A DNA stretch of 46,050 nt, taken from assembly GCA_000697055.1 (NCBI GenBank), contig JNDT01001516.1, positions 1 to 46,050 on the forward strand, read 5' to 3'. The position numbers were made by a program, and so were the translations under genes. Every line of letters begins with the position of its first letter. The first letter of the stretch is position 1. Under the pieces are notes generated by a model. It searched no databases, was not told the DNA's origin, and saw only the letters and a list, made by a program, of their open reading frames with translations. Origin of the DNA: Saksenaea vasiformis B4078. Its lineage: Eukaryota > Mucoromycota > Mucoromycetes > Mucorales > Saksenaeaceae. Shown piece after piece: positions 22,642 through 32,184 of this stretch.

Positions 22642-25372
22642 ATGCTTGAAGTTGTATGAGGAAGAAAGAATAAGGCAGGAGAGAGAAAGCGGTAAGACAT
22701 CTAGGATTACCAAATCCGAATTTTCTGTAATGTCGATATACATAAGTTGGTAGTGATTTGTCGTGATTGCGGTGGGACAGGGCATCAAAGCCGTCGCTTT
22801 AAAGTCTGTCCGCAGTATAGAAGGCGCAGTAAGTATATCACCGCCTTGGTTTGAACATGTATGTCTGTTTAAACCGCGTATCATAGTCGGTACCAAAAGG
22901 AAACTTACTGCAGAAGAAAGTGCGGAAGACAAACAAGCCAAAAAAAGGGGACGTGCTTCTCGTGCTGAGAATAGCCGAAATGCAAATTATAGCCGCTCTT
23001 CGTGTTCTTCTTGTGGAGGCTCTGATCATGGATCTGCAAGATCCTCGCTCTGTCCAAACCACAGGCGCACAATTCAACAGGATATAATGTTCAAACTTGG
23101 TGTGGGTGCAGAAAAATTCACAAGAAAAGTACCAGTGAAGTCCTGCGTACGACCACAGTACAAGGACCGTCTACATTCTGCAGTCCTCGAGACAAGTGAC
23201 AAAATTCGGCAAATCGTGGTCCGTACACAGCTCTTCGTAAATGCGTATATCATATCAAAAGCTTCAGAACCAATTCCTTCATATATCTATACACAGTCCT
23301 TTTTTTATTCAGTATGTCAGTTGGTCATCGGAAAGACTATCACAAACACGAACAACAATATGCCGTCGGACATTATCCCTTTTTGGCAATCATTTCTTGT
23401 CGCACATCCGTCCATCTCCTTTTCCCTCGAGGGATTCACAGGTTACAGTGACGTCCTGTCTGCTGCGTGTGTGACGCTTGCAACGTCCTATTCAAACATG
23501 ATCGTTGAGCAATTCGAACAGCGCGTGACAAACTTCGCTGTCTTTAGATTGAGAGAAGAACTCGACGAGGTAAAGTGATCACGACTATCTTGCTATTTAT
23601 ATAGTGACGTTTGACTGCTATAGTCGATCAAACTTGGTCATTTGAGGGCTATCGCTGAAGAATATATCTACGAGCGCGTAGCTGGTGGCGATCCGTACTG
23701 GCCAGATAGATGTGTCAGCAGAGACAATGACGAGGTACAAAAGCTGTCACATCTGTTTGCGAAGAATTGGAAGGTATCATCCCTCGACCAGCGGGTTCGG
23801 AACGCCTTTCTGAAGCACCGGGAGAATTTGTACCTACTTTACGATACATTCTGGAGATATATGAAGCCAGACATCAGGAAGCCGCCAGTGCAAAGCAATC
23901 GGAGACAAAGACGCTGCCAAGGTTATTTTCCTTGAGCCCATCAGCTTCTTTTCAATGGCGGTTCATCCAAGTAAATACGAAGGCACTATCCGTCCTCATG
24001 TCAATGCGCTCAGGGGGTGGTTCATATGCCGAGAATACAGCTTTTTTCCATCAAATTTTTGATTTCCGGAAACTTGGTTATCAAAGGTACGAATATATGC
24101 GCTATACGCAAGATTAATCTTATTTAATAGTTTGGAGGAGTTGTTACAATCCCCTCATGAAACAGGTCGAATGTTCACCAATTCTATCGCCACAGATGGA
24201 TATTCAGTTGATTTCCACTTCGCGCGAAAAGCAATCAAGGATACCAATAATGTCCAATTGTCTCTGGAAGATTTTACGAATGAAGAGGTTGAGCGCCATT
24301 TCAAACCATGCGCGGTCGACCCAGGTATCGGTCAAATATTCACGGCAGCATACGGACAAGGCAATGAGACGCATGAGATACGTCGTTGTTCGACAAAAGC
24401 TTATTACCAGTACACAGGATCCACACGTAGGTCAAGGAAAGAAGAAGCTGAAAAAAAGCGTACAGGTGTTAAGGAAATAGAAACGGAGCTACCAACAGGC
24501 AAAAGTCAAGATAGTGCACAGTTCGAACGACACATTTGCTACTGCCTCCTCCATATGAACACGCTCTTCTCTTTTTACAGTGCTGAAAAGGCGAAGCTGA
24601 GATTTTGGAATTATCAAGGAAGGCAACGTGCTGGGGAAGAGTTGGCGAATATTCTGACGACCGGAGGGAAAAAGTATGACCGTCGTAGGAGAAAGCATAC
24701 AAAAAGAAACCGAAAAAACGGTCGCCGGGGAAAAAAGAAGAAGAAGAGATCATTAGGGTATGGCACTATATCCAAAACCATGACCTGGTGTAACTGTCAT
24801 TGTAGATCACCACCCGTTTCAGCGGTCAGATCATCGCTAAAAAGAAGCCACTGTGGATTTAAGAAAAAGTGGACGCCGAAGTCTTACCAGACAAACGATA
24901 AAATGCCCCTTATTGTGTTTGGCGATGCCATGTTCGGAAAGTCTGGAATGAAGTATAAGGGTCACCGTCCCGGTGTGGTGAGTATCTGCTGGAGGTATCT
25001 GAAACGGCGAGAACGCAGAGGGGAGCTGATGGCTGTCAAACTTGATGAATATTTGACGTCTCAAGTAAAGTGACGACATCATTTCGTTAGATACTTTTAT
25101 TAACGAGTAGTACTTTTCAGATTTGTCGCCAATGCAAGAACAGAAGTCTGGAGAAAGTGACGACGACAGATGGTGTTTCACACCATAGCGTTCTAAAATG
25201 CAAACATTGCCGAACGTTTTGGCAAAGAGACATCAATGCAGCAAAAAACATGTACTGGATCGCGCGATCAATATGGTCAGGACGAGGAAGACCGACGGAG
25301 TTCTCCCGACCTTCTATGACAGGCGATCACATCACCGCTATAAATGCGGGTTCCCTTTCAACAGGGATTTAG
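22642..25372 (+). CDS. Fanzor (TnpB-like) RNA-guided nuclease with N-terminal zinc knuckles
   Basis: Proposed exons: 22642-22653 (start uncertain), 22747-22828, 22887-23569, 23624 to about 24086 (with a problem), 24131-25064 and 25121-25372. The N terminus has two CxxCGGxxH...CP knuckles: CRDCGGTGHQSRRFKVCPQY and CSSCGGSDHGSARSSLCPNH. Later come a helical domain starting CVRPQYKDRLHSAV, a wedge-like LPRLFSLSPSASFQWRFI, FTNSIATDGYSVDFHFAR, RuvC-I CAVDPGIGQIF, a very basic insert, VFGDAMFGKSG, displaced RuvC-II Glu LDEYLTSQICRQC, a zinc ribbon ending CKHC, and RuvC-III QRDINAAKNM. Between about 23685 and 23935 the frame must shift by -1. The only phase-consistent intron I find (23685-23734) has a weak donor, so this may be a frameshift. 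Catalytic residues are intact. The gene differs strongly from the left-edge Fanzor. Confidence 0.85.
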
Positions 25373-26948
25373 ATATTTACGGTAAGTCTATCAGCTTAGA
25401 TCTTCACAGTATCATAAGCGAGAATCACAACGATGGTTACACGGGTCAGTATCAACTGCCGTATATACGAACTCCGATCCCGTGTGCGCAGCATGTCATG
25501 GCGATGGAAACTGCAAGAATGGACACAGAGTACAAAGATGAGATTGCAGCCATACTTTTAGAACAAGAGAGGAACAATGAAAACGTAATGTTTGCAGACA
25601 TTCTCAGGAAGCTACAGGGTACCATCGTGAACAGTTTCAAGGACGGTGATACGTTCGACGCGTTTAAAAGTCGATGGAATAAAAGAATTACCTGGTAGCA
25701 CATCTCGTAGGCATCAAGATACGTGGCAATAGTAGTCAAAACAAAGGCTGGGATGTCATTACAGAGTGTCTAAAGGTTAAACAATCCGGTGACAATGAAT
25801 CCAGTGCTGCCAGTACGCCTAGTACGTCTAGCACGCCCAGTACAGCGAGTACAAAAACGCGGAGTTCTGGAAGACTCGATGCGACCGAAAAGGAAGAAAT
25901 CAAAAATTTGTTCAATAGTTTAGATGAGAGAAAGATGTGGACTCTTACAACTGGTACCGTTGTCGAAAATCAATTGAAAGCATTGGCAATAGCGATAAAT
26001 TTTGATCACCCTTGTCATTCATTGATATTGGATCCCGATGATGAACACTGGTCTGGTTACTTCACGGGAGGAGATAAATGAAATTAGGACGTTCAGACGC
26101 TACGAATTGGAGGAATTGCCTGCAGAACTCGCGGGATACCTATCGTCTTTCCAAGATGTGAAAGATGCTAAGGAGGCGTACGAGCAAGCCTTCCAACGGT
26201 ATTTTGGTTTTGTAGATCAGCCTGAACTATCATGGATACAATTCGCTCTCATGAGATGCGCTCGTTTCTTCTTCAAGACTGGTACAATGGACTTCACCAT
26301 TATGTCCGAAGCGGATGTTTCTCGTGTCTGGGATTTCATAACGACCGCCTTTGATATGTCCCAGGTATGTGCAACATATGGCAAAAAAGCAAGCAATGCG
26401 ATAGCGATTGCCAAAAATAAAAATCGCAAGCTCGAAGCCGTTGATCCAAGAGAGCGAAGTATTACAGGAAGTAAGGTGGACTTGCTTTTCAAGACAGCAT
26501 TTGGAGATGAGCTGGGCTGCAACGAAGTTGGCTTGCAGAAAACGATAACTCGACGAAAGAGCTGGATGATGGCAGAATCAAGCAGCTGGAAACGCTCAAA
26601 GAGATGCTGTATCAACTTGTCTGCCAATGTCCAAGCCTGCAGCGTCAATTATGTACGGTGAGGTACACGATCATGGGCCCAAAATCAGCATGGTCATGAT
26701 GGATTCTCCGTCTGGATATGTTTGTCGCGTCACTAGGACCCAGCCGCTGTATTTTCCCGGTGATTCCCGGCAATTCATAAGAGGGATGAAACCATTACTG
26801 ACGCTTGTATGGTATGGAAAATCGGCTATGGAACGGTCGTTAAATCTGATCCTTAACGATCGCGAAGATATTAAGGTCGATTTCACTGGTTCACGAAGAG
26901 GGGTTACTATGATAACCCCTTGTTTCTGGCGATCACGTCGTCCATAAA
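25373..26948 (+). pseudogene. Broken lineage-specific gene, possible PD-(D/E)XK-like fold
   Basis: Protein-like segments run in order but in different frames. They are LDLHSIISENHNDG, QYQLPYIRTPIPCAQHVM and IAAILLEQERNNENVMFADI (to 25694), then a short intron (25695-25732 or 25735). A Ser/Thr/Pro-rich linker and LTTGTVVENQLKALAIAINF follow, then FTREEINEIRTFRRYELEEL. Last come GSKVDLLFKTAFGDELGCNE, STKELDDGRIKQLETLKEML and MVMMDSPSGYVCRVTRTQPL. Frame changes near 26060 and 26535 have no usable splice sites. The D...ELGCNEVG...TK arrangement recalls a nuclease-like motif seen in uncharacterised zygomycete proteins; that part is inference. It follows the Fanzor gene directly on the same strand. 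The true start was not identified. Confidence 0.5.
26899..26920. repeat. 8-bp hairpin near the end of the broken gene
   Basis: AGGGGTTA (26899-26906) pairs perfectly with TAACCCCT (26913-26920) around a 6-nt loop. It lies inside the last open frame, and no poly-T follows. Confidence 0.5.
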
Positions 26949-27524
26949 TCACAGCGATACTGGATTCTCACCCATTTTTGTCTTTTCATATGTAAATTTG
27001 TCGGTGACATACAAGTTATGTATGTCCATAAACCAAAATAAAGGGCATTTGTCTATTCCTTACTACACCGATTACGCTTTCATAATGGTATGGTGAAGTC
27101 TACTGATAGACATGGTTAATTAGTTGCATCGGCATTCACTTACGGACACTGCTCGGAGTATTCGTTGCTCAGTTCTTTGTAACGTACATTTGAGACAGTT
27201 CGCGAAGAGTACGAAGGACATGGTGATATATCTTGTTCAAGTCCATGAGAATCTAGAACTGATTTTCAACACTAATAGATCGTAATTCGCCAAAGATCGC
27301 CAACCTTACTACTACAATGAGGGTAGGACAAAGGAGAGTTATGGCACGCATCAAATGGGATTTTCCAAATTCCACGACTGAAAAATAACTTGTAGTCGGG
27401 CTTGGCTGTGCAATAGTTCATTTGAAATTATAATCTTGTGATTCTCATCGCTTCAGAAGGACAATTACTGTCTATTGAATGGTAATTTACGCTTTTCCGC
27501 TGACGCTCTTCCCATGCTGCAACG
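26949..27524. other. Intergenic with no supported gene
   Basis: About 575 bp of AT-rich spacer between the broken gene and a LINE remnant. No coding signal seen. Confidence 0.4.
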
Positions 27525-27803
27525 TGTTCAGACAAGTCGATACCGCCAGTTAAAGTGCACTCAATTTTGGAGACGTTTTCCTTCTCCTACCGCGGATGTT
27601 ACCCCTGCCATCTTTTGGAAAGAGGTTCGTCTATTTTGACAGGAACACCTGCTTGCGCTTCGCGCTGGCCCTCACGCTATACTACTCTCTGCATGCCGAC
27701 CACAGATAGGCACCGACCCAATCCTCTACACCCCGACGAGTAAAGACGGCCGAAGACGCTGTATCTGCTGGAGGCTAGGCTGGATGCCTACCGGAAAGCC
27801 TTA
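27525..27803 (+). pseudogene. Non-LTR (LINE) retrotransposon ORF2 C-terminal remnant
   Basis: One frame reads SRYRQLKCTQFWRRFPSP, then VTPAIFWKEVRLF, a stop, then LLALRAGPHAILLSACRP, IGTDPILYTPTSKDGRRRCI and CWRLGWMPTGKP before another stop. The pattern DPILY.P....RRR.I.WRLGW.P.GKP matches my memory of the C-terminal region of zygomycete LINE ORF2 proteins. The in-frame stop and the lack of a reverse transcriptase domain upstream show it is a truncated, dead copy. Confidence 0.5.
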
Positions 27804-28830
27804 GATATGTCGCAGCTGCTCCACTAACACGAAACTCAGCTGTCGCCATGCGATATAATGTCTAGCAGCGCACCAACGTATAAACACTCCATCTATTATT
27901 CTTCAAGCCCAACTTCCACTACTACTTGACTTTGCCCCATTTTCCCTTTCACTTTCTTTTCTCTCGCCCTCCTGTTTCTCTGAGACCGTATATTCCTTCT
28001 TTCTATTGTTTTGTCCTTTTTTCCCTTCCGCTAGCAAGAGTCTTTTCTTCGTTTTCTCCTTCCTATCTTTTTATCCGTGACGGGGCTAAGCGGATATGCT
28101 GTCAGGCGCAGCGTTCGCAGCCCTAACAAAAATACAATACAGAGTTTTCAACGGTAATTTACGCCATTCTAAATAAATTCTGCGTCCATGAAGAAATCCA
28201 AGTTTGCGCTAAGAGAAAGTAGAATATGCAGCGTTATCATATCATTTATGAGAAGAAAGGGAGTAGAAGGGCTACAGAACGAAAGCCCATCTCATCTAAC
28301 TCCGTCTATCAATCATACTGTTACTTCACATTATTGAATTATTGCAGCAATGTATACAGAACAAAAGGTAAAGAAGCAAAAATGGCAGCATTTACTGATC
28401 TGCTTACAGAGGAACCATCTGGAACGTGTTTCACACCATCATTGGACCCTTCACACGCCGACTGCCAAACAGTGCTATTCAACTATAGTATCATAGCGTA
28501 TTCTTGAATTCACGCATTATTAAAGATCCATCACAGCGGAATGAACATGGTATGAAGTGCAGGCAAATATGGCCCTTATTTTCTGAATGCAAGGATTTAA
28601 TCAGGCGCGCATTTCCCTTCGGGTTGAGAGCGCAACAGGCAAAGTTGAGTTCCGCGCAAATCCACTTCCTTTAAACAGGTAAAAGGATATGACAAAGCAT
28701 CAGTGCGACGGATAAATCTGGTAACTCACGGTTGATGAAAATGTGTCACCCTCCTGAATCTAGTTTACTTCGGTGAAGAAGACAAATCGTGCATCCAACC
28801 GCGATATTCTGACGGCTTGCGCACAGAAAA
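27804..28830. other. Intergenic with pyrimidine-rich tract
   Basis: A long C/T-rich stretch (about 27900-28075) follows a TATAAACA box near 27880, resembling a fungal promoter with leader, but no gene follows it. A compact GGGCT...AGCCC fold lies at about 28082-28124. It lacks tRNA arms and a terminator. Otherwise nothing supported. Confidence 0.4.
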
Positions 28831-29231
28831 TCAGGAAAAGGAAAACTTGTGTTGTTTGTTTGAAACTGAATATGACGGCTGCATGGATTCAGCGGTTGCA
28901 GACGTCAGTTTAGTGTCCCCAGACTCCTCCTGAATTGTAGGATCCCATTCTGAATACTGTCTACCTTTCGTTGTTACAACGAGGAAAGAAGGATGTCGGA
29001 CATTGGCTGTAGTCATCTCATTACTGACTCTCAGCTGTGGTTCGTACCTCGGTTATCTTTTCTGGATACCACAGAGCAGGACGGTAGATGCGGTGGGGAT
29101 ATATATGAATAGCTGGGTTGCTTCCTGTTGACTATTAATGACCCACTGCAGTCGATAGACAGTGCTGTCATTTCTTTCATGCGAAATGGGGTCCTTTCTG
29201 TATTTTGGCTGTTAATCCTTATCAAAGACAT
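28831..29231 (-). CDS. Hypothetical protein (two exons)
   Basis: Exons 29231-29048 and 29006-28831, joined across a 41-nt GTACGA...TACAG intron, give 119 aa in phase. The middle contains YSYISPPHLPSCSVVSRKDN and VRHPSFLVVTTKGRQYSEWD; the tail is Ser/Thr-rich. No family is recognised. The continuous frame across a plausible intron is the only support, so it could be chance or part of a longer gene. Confidence 0.35.
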
Positions 29232-29782
29232 GTGGCGTTATCAGTCGGTATAATTCTATCCAATGATAGTCTCTTGTTGGGTGACTCAGATCATGCCGAT
29301 CGCTTTTGCGATACGTTATTTGTCGACAGACACATTATTACTCATCTTTCGGCAAACTGAACATCAGAGTTTAAATGGGCCTTTGTGCAATGACCAGTAC
29401 GCAATCTTTCTCGTCACTTATGTGGCTTCACTGCTCCCTTTACCATATGTTAATCTAATCTCCTTTGAAAAGGAAGCGCTTAGAATATATCAGCTAAATT
29501 TATTATCTAACTTGCTTAGCCATGGCGGGGACCCTGGACGAGGTTCTCCTTGCGCTCTAGCATCAATCCCGAAGAGCGTTAAAATGATTTGCCGTTTTTC
29601 CACTGATTGTGACTGTGTAGAGGGACGGTTTGATAAGTCGGATCTTTAATCCCAATGCGGACATTGGTTACTCTGACGCTCTTTGAGTCACTTCATTTAC
29701 CAACGGTTTATTCTCCAATTCTGCCCCTCCCTTCCTTCTTTTATATTCCTTCCCCCCGTTTCTCTCTCATAGACATACCACT
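29232..29782. promoter_or_regulatory. Upstream region of the aspartokinase gene
   Basis: About 550 bp. The last 90 bp before the start codon are strongly C/T-rich, a common feature of well-expressed fungal promoters and leaders. No GCN4-type TGACTC site lies in the last 100 bp; a GTGACTCAG sequence is visible at 29280-29288. Confidence 0.45.
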
Positions 29783-31506
29783 ATGTTGCCTACCTCATTT
29801 AAATACAACAACTCCCCAGATTTACCATGGGTCGTCCAAAAGTTTGGAGGTACCAGTGTAGGCAAATTCCTGGATAATATTGCAAATCAAGTCATCAAGT
29901 AAGCAGTTACTCATTCAAGCGAACTAAGTCCGCGCAATATGAGACTTACTAAGACTATCGTATAGGGAATACGTCAAGCAAAATCGACTTGTTGTTGTAT
30001 GTTCCGCACGTAGTGGCGAAAGCAAGCAGACGGGTACTACGAACCGACTCATTCGCGCTGCACACGATGCATTAAGGCCTGGATCCAATGAATACCTTAC
30101 GATCTTGCGTGAATTGCTTGAGGATCATCTGAAAGTTGCAGACGAAATGATCCAGAACCCAGATATTCGCGCCAATCTTAAGAGTGATATTGAGCATGAT
30201 TGTGCCAAACTTAAATCGTTCTTGGAAGCTGCACAGATCATCAACGAAATTTCACCCCGATCAAAAGACATCATTATCGGTGTAGGCGAGAAGTTGTCGT
30301 GCAGGATCGTGGCTGCAGTGCTTCAGGACAGGGTACGTATGAGTTTGAAAAATTTTTTCTTGTCCGTTTCTTACGATTGGTTTGGGATTTAGGACATCGA
30401 CGCCGAATTTGTATCGTTGGAAAATCTGATTGATCGTGAATTTGAAGTGCTGGATCAAAAATTTTATGACTATCTGGCGGAACGAATGGCCGAAGCAGTA
30501 GAGAAATGTGGCAACAAAGTACCCGTCGTCACTGGTGAGTTTTGGACGATGGGGTTTGCCTCAACGTATCAACTAAAATTTTTTATCTTTAGGCTTTTTC
30601 GGCATTGTCCCAGGAAGTCTTTTGAACACCGTCGGTCGCGGTTACACCGATCTGTGTGCAGCTTTGACAGCTGTCGGTTTGGGTGCAGAGGAACTACAGA
30701 TTTGGAAGGAAGTCGACGGTATCTTTACAGCAGATCCTCGAAAAGTCAAGGCAGCAAGACTTTTACCAATTATCACCCCAGAGGAAGCGTCTGAGCTCAC
30801 TTACTACGGTTCTGAAGTCATTCACCCATTTACCATGGAGCAAGTCATTCGTGCACATATCCCTATTCGTATAAAGAACGTCGAAAATCCACGCGGCCAG
30901 GGAACAATCATTTTCCCCACAGACATTGTATCCAAAGACGGTGTATCGACGCCACCACATTCGCCCAAGGTGCTTGCTGAGAATGGATACTCGCTTGACC
31001 TTTCCCGCAAATATCCAACGGCAGTAACCATTAAAGACAATGTTATTGTATTGAACGTCCATTCCAATCGGAAGAGCGTCAGTCATGGCTTCTTCGCGCA
31101 GATCTTTTCGACGCTCGACCGTTACGGGGTGGTTGTTGATCTTATCTCGACTTCGGAGGTGCACGTTTCCATGGCATTAGGGGCCGACAGTCAAGACAAG
31201 GACCTTGAGCGAGTTATTGCTGACCTGCGACCAATTGGCAGAGTGGATGTGTTGAAAAATATGGCTATTCTTTCACTTGTCGGAAAGCAGATGAAGAACA
31301 TGGTCGGCATATCCGGTATGATGTTCACCACGCTGGCGTCAGCAGGTGTCAACATAGAGATGATATCCCAAGGTGCTTCGGAAATTAACATATCGTGCGT
31401 TATTGAAGAATCATCGGCATTGACAGCTATGAATGTGATCCATGATCAACTCTTAAGCAAACGAAACAAGTTGATCCTTCCAGCGCTTAGAGCCAGTCTA
31501 AATTAG
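29783..31506 (+). CDS. HOM3: Aspartate kinase (aspartokinase)
   Basis: Four exons read in phase: 29783-29898, 29966-30332, 30393-30534 and 30593-31506 (512 aa, the usual fungal length). It phosphorylates aspartate, the first step to threonine, methionine and isoleucine. The amino-acid kinase domain has VVQKFGGTSVG (from about residue 17), VVCSARSGESKQTGTTNRLI, IIGVGEKLSCRIVAAVLQD, GFFGIVPGSLLNTVGRGYTD, LQIWKEVDGIFTADPRKVKA and YYGSEVIHPFTMEQ. Two C-terminal ACT domains follow, the second with MKNMVGISGMMFTTLASAGV then IEMISQGASEINISCVI, the usual feedback (threonine) binding region. Start is the first ATG, 16 codons before the kinase motif. It lies 4 kb upstream of the methionine-branch gene at 35631. 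Confidence 0.97.
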
Positions 31507-32184
31507 AGAAAATTTCTTAACTGTAGACATTCCCATTTTTATTTGTATAGTCCTTCTTTCCACTGTTGTTATTGTATTCATTGCAAACAAAAATGTCACT
31601 TTCTATTTATCGACATATACGTTACCTTATCATCACTGCTTATCTGTGGAATCTCGTCGACCCTCCCTTGGCTGAAGCAAGAATGCAGCCTAATGATATC
31701 ACTTATCTGGCATTGGAAGACAGGCTCTTTGTGAGACATAGGAGCAATGTTGGTGAGGCTCGAGAATGATTAAACAGGGATCAGTCGAGATTGACGCGAC
31801 TAGTTTGTTTGCTGCGGCATGGTTACCAAACTCAGAACGGAGAAAAAGTGGGTGATGCAGTGCGATGTTACTCGAATGCAGTTATTTTGGACACCTACAC
31901 ACACCTGGACGAAAAGCTTGCCTTGCTTCACAATTGAGGATGTCCACAGCGACGGCTCCTAGATAGTCCCTCATAAAACAATTGGATGTGTCATTTGAGG
32001 GGTTTTAATGCTCAATGCCATCGCTGTAACCTTCAAACTTAGTCTGAAAATACTGCTGCTAAGGTGTCCGAAGAAAAGATCTCGGGTAAAATCCGTCCGA
32101 GATCCCAATGCTGAAACACCATTTGAAGAAAAAAATTAGTTAGCTCCTTTTGCAACCTGAACGGTCTATGATAACATAGACCTC
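31507..32184 (+). other. Intergenic with a possible small frame
   Basis: A frame from ATG 31593 to TGA 31769 (58 aa, including YLIITAYLWNLVDPPLAEAR) continues in the same frame after the stop with LLRHGYQTQNGEKVGDAVRC to 31937. This looks like a damaged or misread small gene. I do not recognise it and cannot find an intron that removes the TGA. Confidence 0.25.

Noticed and set aside
28082..28124. tRNA-like fold with GGGCT/AGCCC stem
   Set aside because: Too short, lacks D and T arms of normal size and a B box, and has no poly-T terminator.
29263..29649. 128-codon plus frame upstream of aspartokinase
   Set aside because: No family resemblance and no good start context; it lies in the promoter region.
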